10,677 bases of DNA from Lentisphaeria bacterium (GCA_016287975.1 JAEEXV010000134.1:1-10677); one strand, 5' to 3'. Shown: positions 1 to 6,466, counted from the stretch's first letter. Translations and numbers: made by a program. Notes: a model not told the origin generated them from the letters alone.

Positions 1-117
1 CCCTTCAATCCCTTCAATCCCTTCAATCCCTTCAATCCCTTCAATCCCTTCAATCCCTTCAATCCCTTCAATCCCTTCAATCCCTTCAATCCCTTCAATC
101 CCTTCGGTCCTTTGATT
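1..117. repeat. 9-bp tandem repeat array, unit CCCTTCAAT
   Basis: Eleven exact head-to-tail copies of CCCTTCAAT fill positions 1-99. They are followed by a variant copy CCCTTCGGT (100-108) and a degenerate copy CCTTTGATT (109-117). The array touches the window edge, so its true length is unknown. The top strand is almost all pyrimidine. A sister array (unit CCCTTCCGT, same terminal variant CCCTTCGGT) lies at 8971-9038. The unit is three codons long, but no credible gene is encoded across it. There are no unique spacers, so it is not a CRISPR. It looks like an intergenic minisatellite with a copy number likely to vary between strains. Confidence 0.95.
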
Positions 118-203
118 TTTGCCCCCGAGCGCCCCGCCGACCCCCGCCGATGGATTATGTTAAGCATACGCGACATTCCCCATGATTGAACAGGAACTCC
201 CCC
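118..203. other. Leader region of the RDD gene
   Basis: This 86-bp stretch between the repeat array and the first gene has no convincing gene. TATGTT at 156-161 could be a -10 element, but nothing like a -35 lies 16-18 bp upstream, so I do not call a promoter. AGGA at 192-195 lies 8 nt before the ATG at 204 and supports that start. An ATG at 182 opens only a short frame that is closed by about position 251. Confidence 0.4.
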
Positions 204-935
204 ATGCCTCCCGAAAAAGCACTGATTGTACGCCTCCCCGACGGCCGTGAACTGCCGCCCATGGATGAAGACGCGCTGCTCCAGCACGCCAAAAACGGCG
301 AGATCCCGCTTGACTCGAAGGTCCGCAGCACGCTGCTGACGGTCTGGACGCCCGTGCGGGAAATGGATCTGCTCAAGCCCGTCTACGCCGAGCAGCTCCG
401 CCAGGCCGCCGCGCAGCACGCGGACAACAAGTGGGTGCGTTTCAAGACCGCCATCTGGAAGCGCGGCGACTACGACCCCACCCTGGCCACCATCTCGCAG
501 GAGGGCATCACCTACTCCGCCGCCTCGTTCCCGCTGCGCCTCCTCGCGGGCCTCTCCGACCTGCTGATCGCCTGCGTCATCGCCTCCGCCTCCATGCTCC
601 TCTTCTGGGGACTCTTCCGTGCCAACCTCCTCGCCCCCTCCACCGCCGCCATGCTCGGCATCGCCGTCGCCTGGTTCGCCATCGCCACCTTCATGATCTT
701 CAGCCTCAACTTCTACGGGCAGACCCTCGGGCAGCGCTTCTGGGGCATCGTCGTGCTCACCCACGACTACCGCCCCGTCTTCCCCCACCGCGCCATGCTG
801 TTCCTGCTGCTGACCGCCCTCCTCGGCGTCATCTCGCCCATCACCATCATCTTCACGGGCGGACGCTGCACCTTCCAGGAACTCCTCGCAGGCGTGCGCG
901 TCCGCCGGATCCATATCGCCCGACGCGCCTTCTGA
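204..935 (+). CDS. RDD family membrane protein with GYF_2-like N-terminus
   Basis: A 243-residue integral membrane protein. Residues 8-56 resemble the GYF_2 (DUF4339) fold: a short strand, a segment ending KNGEIPLDSKV, then a conserved Trp-Thr-Pro (48-50). Residues 106-236 form an RDD domain: LRLLAGLSD (111-119) with the family's Arg and Asp, hydrophobic segments at about 113-138, 147-170 and 197-218, GQTLGQRFWG (172-181), and a closing TFQELLAGVRV (223-233). RDD proteins are poorly characterised; some have been linked to transport or ion exchange, so no substrate is claimed. I chose ATG 204 because AGGA lies 8 nt upstream; an in-frame TTG at 186 is the alternative. The stop is 14 bp before the Lpt-type permease, so the two are probably co-transcribed. 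The RDD assignment is firm; the GYF_2 call is fold-pattern recognition only. Confidence 0.85.
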   Translation: MPPEKALIVRLPDGRELPPMDEDALLQHAKNGEIPLDSKVRSTLLTVWTPVREMDLLKPVYAEQLRQAAAQHADNKWVRFKTAIWKRGDYDPTLATISQEGITYSAASFPLRLLAGLSDLLIACVIASASMLLFWGLFRANLLAPSTAAMLGIAVAWFAIATFMIFSLNFYGQTLGQRFWGIVVLTHDYRPVFPHRAMLFLLLTALLGVISPITIIFTGGRCTFQELLAGVRVRRIHIARRAF

Positions 936-949
936 ACACGCACTCCCCC

Positions 950-2233
950 ATGGACAACGCCCCACGGCGACAATGGAATCCACGGCGGGCCTTCCCCCAT
1001 CGCCTCGCCCGCATGATGGCCGCCGAATTCATTCTGCCCCTCTTCGGCTCGGTCGCCGCGTTCACGCTTCTGACCCTTATCAACGTCGTATTCGACGACC
1101 TCTCCGACTTCAACGGGGCAGGCTTTCCCTTCCCCGTGATGGCGCTCTATTTTCTTGCCCGCGTCCCCCCCATGCTCATCACCGTGCTCCCCGTCTCCGC
1201 CCTGCTGGGCGTCTGCTTCATGACGATGGTGCTGCGCAAGAACAACGAACTCACCGCCATCCGCGCCGCGGGGCTCTCCCTCTTCAGCACCGCCATCCCC
1301 GTCTACGCCATCGCCCTCCTCCTCTGCGGAGGCGCATTCGCCCTGAAGGAATACGCCGAACCTGCGGGGACTCTCTATGTCGAGCGCATCCGAAGCGAAC
1401 TCGACGCCCGCAAGGAGGCAAGGAAGACCGCCGCCAAGGAGAACAAGGAGGACAAGGCAAACGACCGCAAGAAGGGCAAGAAAGCCAAGGGGGAAAGCCC
1501 CGCCGCCCCTGGATTGTCGCGCCAGGTGGGAAAAGACGCAAAGCCAGCCAAGGGCGGCAAGACCGCCGCCAAATCCAAAAAGCACCTGGCCTTCCATAGC
1601 GAGCGGTTCCGCCGCGACTGGTTCTTCCTGACCTTCTCCCTCCAGCGCCCCTGCATCGGCGTGCGCGTCCGCGAGTTCAACGCCGCCGGCGAGACCACCT
1701 CCATCCTTACCGCCCAGAGCGCGGAATATCTGCCGCAGACCCGCCAGTGGCGGTTCTCCCATGCCCGCACCATCGAATACCGCTACCAAAACGGCGTCCC
1801 GTCCGTGCAAATGCCGCAAGACTATCCGGAACTGCTGCGCGACTACCACGAAATCCCCCAGGACATCGCCGCGCAGTCCCGCCCCATCAAGGAACTGGAC
1901 CTGGCGCGGCTGCTTCGCCTGCGGCGAAAACGCGGCGTCCTCACCCCGCAATACCAGCGCCTCGCCGACGCCTGCATCGCCAACCGCTGCACCGCCCCCT
2001 TCGCCACCCTCATCGCGGTGCTCCTGGGCTTCGCCCTCACCATCACCCCTGGACGCAAAAGCGTCCTGAGCGGCTTCCTCCTCGCCATCGGCGGCTTCAT
2101 GGCATATTATCTCCTCGCCGAATTCGCCGTGACCGTCGGCGAACGCGGACTCCTGAATCCATGGGTCGCGGGCGCACTCCCCACCATCCTGGCGCTCATC
2201 ATCGCGGTCGCCATCACCTGGCGCAGGCAATAA
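950..2233 (+). CDS. LptF/LptG family permease (YjgP/YjgQ)
   Basis: A 427-residue inner-membrane protein of the family that, with the LptB ATPase, extracts LPS from the inner membrane and passes it to the periplasmic bridge. Evidence: an N-terminal membrane segment (about 28-46), two more (about 64-92 and 113-132), the signature KNNELTAIRAAGLS (97-110) in the loop between them, a long soluble region (about 140-345) where the periplasmic jellyroll sits, and three C-terminal membrane segments (about 346-365, 371-395 and 405-423). I cannot tell LptF from LptG, so no symbol is given. At 427 residues it is longer than the usual 350-390, because of a Lys/Ala-rich insert at about 152-212, at the start of the periplasmic domain. 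ATG 950 has no Shine-Dalgarno but shares ACTCCCCCATG with the upstream gene. MM at 22-23 are weaker alternative starts. Confidence 0.9.
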   Translation: MDNAPRRQWNPRRAFPHRLARMMAAEFILPLFGSVAAFTLLTLINVVFDDLSDFNGAGFPFPVMALYFLARVPPMLITVLPVSALLGVCFMTMVLRKNNELTAIRAAGLSLFSTAIPVYAIALLLCGGAFALKEYAEPAGTLYVERIRSELDARKEARKTAAKENKEDKANDRKKGKKAKGESPAAPGLSRQVGKDAKPAKGGKTAAKSKKHLAFHSERFRRDWFFLTFSLQRPCIGVRVREFNAAGETTSILTAQSAEYLPQTRQWRFSHARTIEYRYQNGVPSVQMPQDYPELLRDYHEIPQDIAAQSRPIKELDLARLLRLRRKRGVLTPQYQRLADACIANRCTAPFATLIAVLLGFALTITPGRKSVLSGFLLAIGGFMAYYLLAEFAVTVGERGLLNPWVAGALPTILALIIAVAITWRRQ

Positions 2234-2331
2234 AAAAGGCGACATCGACGTGCTTTGCTCTGCTAATTAAAAAGATAGAACCTTGAGGTTCCGATGTTGT
2301 AATGTTCAGAGTGCCATTGTGCGATGTCGCC
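2232..2331 (-). ncRNA. Candidate small RNA, rod-shaped, closed ends, U-tract
   Basis: Read on the minus strand, 2331 to 2238 is a 94-nt imperfect palindrome centred at 2284.5, and every paired position sums to 4569, so no bulges are needed. Helices: GGCGACATCG (2331-2322) with CGATGTCGCC (2247-2238), 10 bp; a 10/10 internal loop; CTCTG (2311-2307) with CAGAG (2262-2258); ATTA (2303-2300) with TAAT (2269-2266); and GAACC (2291-2287) with GGTTC (2282-2278) closing a UCAA loop. Six U follow (2237-2232), as in an intrinsic terminator. A promoter-like pair at 2338-2365 places +1 at 2331, the first base of the stem. It is richer in A+T than its flanks. It lacks the conserved SRP RNA loop (GGAA/AGCAG), a tRNA T-arm and CCA, so I recognise no family. 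The 3' end is antisense to the lptF/G stop codon. An inverted-repeat mobile element is the main alternative. Confidence 0.5.
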
Positions 2332-2337
2332 GCACAT

Positions 2338-2365
2338 ACAATAGCCCTTCCCCGTAAAATTGCAA
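2338..2365 (-). promoter_or_regulatory. Sigma70-like promoter for the candidate small RNA
   Basis: On the minus strand TTGCAA (2365-2360, 4/6 match to TTGACA) is followed after 16 nt by TATTGT (2343-2338, 4/6 match to TATAAT). A 6-nt discriminator then puts the start at 2331, a G, exactly where the 10-bp closing stem begins. Each hexamer alone is weak; the fit of spacing and start point is the argument. Confidence 0.4.
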
Positions 2366-2411
2366 GTCGCCCCACAATAATCCCGCCCACCCGCTCGCCA
2401 AGTCAGGGGGT

Positions 2412-2438
2412 GCGGGGGGCGAGCGAAGCGCCCCCCCG
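2412..2438. other. GC-rich hairpin
   Basis: GGGGGGCG (2414-2421) pairs perfectly with CGCCCCCC (2429-2436) around the loop AGCGAAG (2422-2428). The outer C2413/G2438 pair can also form if one C bulges. Only TTT (2441-2443) follows on the plus strand, and no T-run follows on the minus strand, so it is not a canonical intrinsic terminator. It may act as a transcriptional barrier between the candidate RNA and folP. Confidence 0.45.
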
Positions 2439-2538
2439 TCGTTTGCGTGCGTGGAAGAAGGCGCCAGCCTGCAAAATTGCCCCGTGCCGCAACGCCCGCC
2501 CGTCGATTCCCCCGCACTGCGGAATCCCGGCCAGCGGT

Positions 2539-2544
2539 TATATT
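2539..2544 (+). promoter_or_regulatory. Possible -10 element of the folP operon
   Basis: TATATT (5/6 match to TATAAT) ends 7 bp before the folP ATG at 2552. If used, the transcript would begin at or within a base or two of the ATG and be essentially leaderless, which fits the lack of a Shine-Dalgarno here. No good -35 is seen at the right distance. Confidence 0.3.
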
Positions 2545-2551
2545 TGCCCTC

Positions 2552-3391
2552 ATGACCGATTCCTGGACATTCCAGTTCCGAAACCGCTCCCGCACCCTCA
2601 GACGCGGCGCCCCCCTCCTCATGGGCATCCTCAACGTCACGCCCGACTCCTTCTCCGACGGCGGCCTCTTCGACACCCCCGAAGCCGCACTTGAACAGGC
2701 CCGACGCCTCGTCGCCGAGGGCGCCGAATGGCTCGACCTCGGCGGTGAATCCACCCGCCCAGGCCACACCCCCGTCGACGCCAAGGAGGAACTCCGCCGC
2801 GTCCTCCCCGTCATCCAGGCCATCCGCCGTGAATCCGACCTCCCCCTCTCCATCGACACCAGCAAGGCCGCCGTCGCCCAGGCCGCCCTCGAAGCAGGCG
2901 CCGACATCATCAACGACGTCACCGCATTCCGCGACCCCCAAATGCCCGCCGTCGCCGCCAGGTTCCGCGCGGGCGCCGTCCTGATGGACGACCGACCGCT
3001 GCCACCCGAGGCCGACGCACCCGCCGACACCGCCGCGTTCCTCGCGCAGCGCCTCGACTGGGCCATGCAACAGACTGGACTCCCACGCGAGCACTTCCTC
3101 CTCGACCCTGGCATCGGCTTCGGCAAGAACCTCCAGCAGAACCTCGCCCTCATCGGCCGCCTCGGCGAACTCGCCGCCGCAGGCGCCCCCCTCCTGCTCG
3201 CCATGTCACGCAAATCCTTCATCGGACAACTGACTGGCGTCGCCATCCCCCACGACCGCCTCCCCGGCACCCTCGCCGCCGCCATCGCCGCACGCAACGA
3301 CGCGCAGGTCCTGCGCATGCACGACGTCGCCGCCGCCAGGCAGGCCCTCGCCGTCGCCGCCGCCATCGACGCCACGCGACGACTGCCCTAA
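2552..3391 (+). CDS. folP: Dihydropteroate synthase
   Basis: Joins 6-hydroxymethyl-7,8-dihydropterin diphosphate to p-aminobenzoate to give dihydropteroate in folate synthesis; cytoplasmic, the sulfonamide target. The 279-residue length is normal. Motifs in order: MGILNVTPDSFSDGG (24-38), GGESTRPG (64-71), IDT (101-103), ND (121-122), DPGIGFGK (185-192), SRKSFIG (219-225) and RMHDV (255-259), so the pterin and pABA/diphosphate pockets look intact. One departure: the usual LMHM segment after the fifth strand reads LMDDRPL (144-150), without the His and the following TMQ. ATG 2552 is chosen because it begins just before the first conserved strand; an upstream in-frame start at 2447 would add a basic unconserved tail. 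It is first in the block folP-cdaA-cdaR-miaA, 24 bp before cdaA. Confidence 0.95.
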   Translation: MTDSWTFQFRNRSRTLRRGAPLLMGILNVTPDSFSDGGLFDTPEAALEQARRLVAEGAEWLDLGGESTRPGHTPVDAKEELRRVLPVIQAIRRESDLPLSIDTSKAAVAQAALEAGADIINDVTAFRDPQMPAVAARFRAGAVLMDDRPLPPEADAPADTAAFLAQRLDWAMQQTGLPREHFLLDPGIGFGKNLQQNLALIGRLGELAAAGAPLLLAMSRKSFIGQLTGVAIPHDRLPGTLAAAIAARNDAQVLRMHDVAAARQALAVAAAIDATRRLP

Positions 3392-3415
3392 CCACCACCG
3401 CATCGAGACACTCCC

Positions 3416-4324
3416 GTGGATCCGACCATCCTAGCCGAATACGCCAAGTTCTTCGGTCAAATCTGCCTTCTGACGTTTTTTTTCTATTTGATCCTGAAGG
3501 CGCTCCGAAACACCCCTGGTATTTTCACCTTCGCGTCCATCGTGTGCATATTTGTCGTATTCTCCTTCCTCTCCTACTACGCGGGCCTGAACGTCGTCGG
3601 GCATATCTCCAGATACATCCTCCAACTTCTCCCCATTGTCTGCATCATCCTCTTCCAAACCGAGATCCGTCGTGTTCTCCGCGCCCCCGATCTCATTCTC
3701 TCGTTTTTCTCCCAGATCTCCGCTGAAAAAAAACGAAGCAGCACCCAGTTCATCATCGACGAAATCGTCAAGACCGTCTGCTGTCTCTCCGCACGCCCTG
3801 AATGGCGCGAAGGCCTTCGCGACGCCAACGGCCATCTCTCCGTCGACCCCACCCGCCTGTCCACCAAACACACTGGCGCCCTCATCGCCATCCAGGGGCA
3901 GCAGGGCCTCGACGAGTATGTCGAACGCGGCGTCCGACTTGACTGCAACATCTCCAGTTTCCTCCTCCAGTCCATCTTCTATCCTGGAGGCCCCCTCCAC
4001 GACGGCGGCGTCATCATCCGTAAAAACCGCATCATCGCCGCAGGCTGCAGTTTTCCCCCCGCCAGCGAAACCGCCGTCGGCCCCGCCCATACCCGCCACA
4101 ACGCCGCCATCGGCCTGGCCGAACGCGCCGACGCCCTCGTCATCGTCGTCTCCGAGGAAAGCGGACACGTATCGGTTGCAAAAGGACAGCAATTCGAAAG
4201 AATGAACTCCCTCCAGGGGCTCATAAAGGCCCTCCGCCAACACTACAACTTGGAACAATTGGAGAAGCAGGCGCCGCAGACTGGCTGGTTCAGGCGCCTG
4301 CTGCGCTGGGTTCATGCCAAATAG
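3416..4324 (+). CDS. cdaA: Membrane diadenylate cyclase CdaA
   Basis: Makes c-di-AMP from two ATP; membrane-anchored with a cytoplasmic DAC (DisA_N) domain. 302 residues, against about 270-280 in Firmicutes. Three N-terminal membrane segments (about 14-31, 36-56, 66-82) are followed by the linker FQTEIRRVLRA (80-90), then the DAC domain from about 108: HTGALIAIQG (152-161), LHDGGVIIRKN (194-204), HTRHNAAIGL (225-234) and VVSEESGHVSVAKG (244-257). The fold is unmistakable, but the two signature motifs differ: DGA reads D196-G197-G198 and RHR reads R227-H228-N229. An insert of about 15 residues (133-148) explains part of the extra length. It starts with GTG and has little Shine-Dalgarno. Two 8-base homopolymers lie inside (T8 at 3476-3483, A8 at 3726-3733). 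The YbbR/CdaR gene follows after 12 bp, the classic partner arrangement. Confidence 0.93.
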   Translation: MDPTILAEYAKFFGQICLLTFFFYLILKALRNTPGIFTFASIVCIFVVFSFLSYYAGLNVVGHISRYILQLLPIVCIILFQTEIRRVLRAPDLILSFFSQISAEKKRSSTQFIIDEIVKTVCCLSARPEWREGLRDANGHLSVDPTRLSTKHTGALIAIQGQQGLDEYVERGVRLDCNISSFLLQSIFYPGGPLHDGGVIIRKNRIIAAGCSFPPASETAVGPAHTRHNAAIGLAERADALVIVVSEESGHVSVAKGQQFERMNSLQGLIKALRQHYNLEQLEKQAPQTGWFRRLLRWVHAK

Positions 4325-4336
4325 GTATCCCTCCCC

Positions 4337-5461
4337 ATGAGCACCCCCTCCCTCAACAACAAGTCCGCACCCGACGAAAAGGCCGATAGCGGCCTCGCCA
4401 ACTTCTGGCAGCAGATCCGACACGACCGCTGGCGCCTCGGTGTCGCACTCGTCCTGGCCTTCTTCACCTGGTGGGCCCTCAAGGACATCGTCTCCGACAA
4501 GCACTGGATAACCGTTTCAGACCTCACCCCGCACTTGCAGGCCAGTCCCACGGGGCAGGATCTTTATATCAACGGGACCAAACTGTCCCATACCAGAGTC
4601 GCCATCGATCTGACCACCAGTTTCTGGAAACAGAATACGGAATACTCCCAGCACCAATTTCTGCTGAACCTCAATGCCGACCGCCTCACCATCGGAAAAG
4701 ACCGCAACCTTGAAGCCAACGACCACACCCGAACCGAACCGCTCCGAACCAAATATGAACTGAAGCCCGAGGACATCAAGGAAATGCCCAAGGAGGTCTC
4801 CCTGCGCCGCTTCACCCCCCCGTCTTTCCCCATCGAATGGGACTACCGCGTCACGCGGGAAGTCCCTATCAGCACCCGATTCCAGCACCACTATCTGCCC
4901 CCCAATTTTGAGATCCGCGTGGAAATCGCCTCAGGCCCGAATGTCCGATTGACCGGCCCCGTCCATCTGCTCAACCAGTATCGCAGCGTCGCCCTCAAGG
5001 ACGCCATTACCATCCCCTCCGGCGCCAAATCCTTTACCAAGAAAATGCCCCTGCAACTCGACGAATTGAACCAACGGGGCATCCGATGCGACCGCGAGGA
5101 AGTAACCGTCAAGGTCACCATCACCGACTCATCCGAACGCATCAGCCGCAACATCACCGGCGTGCGCCTGAAGGTGCTCAACCGCCCGGACAACCCCTTC
5201 GTCCTCTCCCCCGACTGCCCCATCGCCCCGGAGGTCTCCGTCTTCGTCTCCGGCCCCCGCCGCGAGGTCGAGGACTTGAAGGCGGAAAAGATCATCGCAT
5301 GTTGCGATGCCTCCTCCTTCTCGACTGGCTCATACCAGGCCGAAGTGCAGATCCTGAATCTGCCCTCCACCATCTCACTGGTCTCAAGGCAGCCTGAAAA
5401 ACAACTTCTCCAGATGATCCCCCGCCCAGCCCCCGCCAAAGCCCCCGTTTCCAAGCCCTGA
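4337..5461 (+). CDS. cdaR: YbbR-domain protein, CdaR-like regulator of CdaA
   Basis: A membrane-anchored extracytoplasmic protein; in Firmicutes, CdaR binds CdaA and adjusts c-di-AMP output. 374 residues: a polar N-terminus (1-33), one membrane segment (about 33-50, LGVALVLAFFTWWALKDIV), then beta-rich repeats. YbbR-type features are clearest at 151-222: strand, FPIEWDYRVTREVPI (164-178), LPPNFEIRVEIASGPNVRLTGP-type strand and turn (187-208), then a Leu-rich segment. A second such unit spans about 253-345, with VSVFVSGPRREVEDL (300-314). Residues 361-374 are a Pro/Ala/Lys-rich tail. Sequence is far less conserved than in CdaA, so the call leans on domain pattern plus position: 12 bp after cdaA and 1 bp before miaA. 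Unlike the Firmicutes operon, glmM does not follow. Confidence 0.85.
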   Translation: MSTPSLNNKSAPDEKADSGLANFWQQIRHDRWRLGVALVLAFFTWWALKDIVSDKHWITVSDLTPHLQASPTGQDLYINGTKLSHTRVAIDLTTSFWKQNTEYSQHQFLLNLNADRLTIGKDRNLEANDHTRTEPLRTKYELKPEDIKEMPKEVSLRRFTPPSFPIEWDYRVTREVPISTRFQHHYLPPNFEIRVEIASGPNVRLTGPVHLLNQYRSVALKDAITIPSGAKSFTKKMPLQLDELNQRGIRCDREEVTVKVTITDSSERISRNITGVRLKVLNRPDNPFVLSPDCPIAPEVSVFVSGPRREVEDLKAEKIIACCDASSFSTGSYQAEVQILNLPSTISLVSRQPEKQLLQMIPRPAPAKAPVSKP

Positions 5462-5462
5462 C

Positions 5463-6422
5463 ATGGAGGCGCAGGATTCCAGCGCACTCTTCGCCGCCGC
5501 GGCCGCCGCCCCCGCCGTCGTCGTGACTGGCCCGACCGCCACTGGCAAGACCCGCCTCGCCGTCGCCCTCGCGCGCCGCTTCCACGGCGAAGTCCTCAGC
5601 GTCGACTCGCGCCAGCTCTACCGCGGCCTGGATCTGGGGACAGGCAAGGACCTCGACGAATACCGCGACGGCGGCCCCCCCGTGCCCTATCACCTCATCG
5701 ACCTGGCCGCCCCTGACGAGCGCTACGATCTCTTCCATTTCCTGGCGGCCGCGCGCCGCGCCCTCGTCGAGGTGAACAGCCGCCATTGCCTCCCCATCCT
5801 CTGCGGCGGCACCCCCCTCTATCTCCACGCCCTGCTCGAAGGCTACGCCATGGAAGGCGGCGCCGCCGACCCGGAGTTCCGACGCTCCCTCGACGGCAAG
5901 TCCCTCCCCGAACTGACCGCGCTGCTGCGCGACACCGCCCCGCCCGAACTCCTCCGTCGCACCGACTGCACCCAGGAGCGCCGCGTCATCCGCGCCCTTG
6001 AAATCGCCCGCGCCATGCAGGCGGGCCTGCCGCCGCCCCCGCCGCCACTCTCCCGAACGCTCATCCTCGCCCCCCTCTACACCCGCGCCGAAGTCCGCGA
6101 ACGCATCCGCGTCCGCCTCGACGCGCGCCTGGAGGCAGGCCTCCTCGACGAAGTCCGCCGCCTCCACGACGTGGACGGCCTCTCCTGGGAGCAACTGGAC
6201 TGGTTCGGCCTCGAATACCGCTACGCCGCGCGCCATCTCTCTGGACAGCTCACCTACCTTGAAATGCACGACCAGCTCCTGAACCACATCCGACAGTTCG
6301 CCAAGCGCCAGGACATCTGGTTCCGCAAGATGGAGCGCGAAGGCCGCGCCATCCACTGGATCCCGCACGGCGATCCCGAAGCCGCCGCCGCCCTCGTTCA
6401 AGAGTTCCTGCACCCCGCGTAG
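5463..6422 (+). CDS. miaA: tRNA dimethylallyltransferase
   Basis: Transfers a dimethylallyl group to N6 of A37 in tRNAs reading UNN codons, the first step to ms2i6A; cytoplasmic. 319 residues, normal length. Motifs: P-loop GPTATGKT (23-30), DSRQLYRGLDLGTGK (48-62) with the catalytic-type Asp48, HLID (77-80), GGTPLYLHALLEG (115-127), ERRVIRALEI (172-181), ARLEAGLLDEV (221-231), GLEYRY (249-254) and FAKRQDIWFRKM (279-290). The GTGK after the DSRQ motif replaces the commoner GTAKP, a variant rather than a defect. A run of six Pro (190-195) probably needs elongation factor P. The ATG is one base after the cdaR stop with no Shine-Dalgarno, suggesting translational coupling to cdaR. Confidence 0.95.
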   Translation: MEAQDSSALFAAAAAAPAVVVTGPTATGKTRLAVALARRFHGEVLSVDSRQLYRGLDLGTGKDLDEYRDGGPPVPYHLIDLAAPDERYDLFHFLAAARRALVEVNSRHCLPILCGGTPLYLHALLEGYAMEGGAADPEFRRSLDGKSLPELTALLRDTAPPELLRRTDCTQERRVIRALEIARAMQAGLPPPPPPLSRTLILAPLYTRAEVRERIRVRLDARLEAGLLDEVRRLHDVDGLSWEQLDWFGLEYRYAARHLSGQLTYLEMHDQLLNHIRQFAKRQDIWFRKMEREGRAIHWIPHGDPEAAAALVQEFLHPA

Positions 6423-6466
6423 ACACAGGCCGCCCCGCTACGGCGCGCGGTCGTGAAAACACCATC

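Larger units (their letters stand above)
2234..2551. other. 318-bp intergenic region, lptF/G to folP
   Basis: The only long gene-free stretch in the window. It holds the candidate minus-strand RNA (2232-2331) and its promoter (2338-2365), a strong GC hairpin (2412-2438), and a -10-like TATATT at 2539-2544 just before folP. I see no gene in 2366-2410 or 2440-2535. The rightward frame that runs in from 2447 to the folP ATG lacks family similarity and is not taken as an N-terminal extension. Confidence 0.6.

Noticed and set aside
1..117. CRISPR array
   Set aside because: The units are 9 bp and contiguous with no unique spacers.
156..161. TATGTT as promoter -10 of the RDD gene
   Set aside because: No -35-like hexamer at 16-18 bp; a single weak hexamer is not enough.
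767..2245. Minus-strand frame of 492 codons opposite the RDD gene and lptF/G
   Set aside because: Antisense shadow of two well-supported genes; Gly/Glu-rich without domain pattern.
2232..2331. A tRNA gene on the minus strand (94 nt, paired ends, D-arm-like GCACAATGGC)
   Set aside because: No D-stem can form, there is no TTC-type T-arm before the 3' stem, no plausible anticodon arm, and no CCA; the 3' end is followed by U6 instead.
2238..2331. Intrinsic terminator for lptF/G on the plus strand
   Set aside because: The T-tract lies on the minus-strand 3' side; on the plus strand the palindrome is followed by GCACATACAATAG, with no T-run.
2447..2551. Upstream start for folP adding 35 residues
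   Set aside because: The extra segment is basic and unconserved, and would cover the -10-like TATATT; the protein from 2552 already has full length.
5292..6413. Minus-strand frame of 373 codons opposite cdaR and miaA
   Set aside because: Antisense shadow; miaA on the plus strand carries every family motif.
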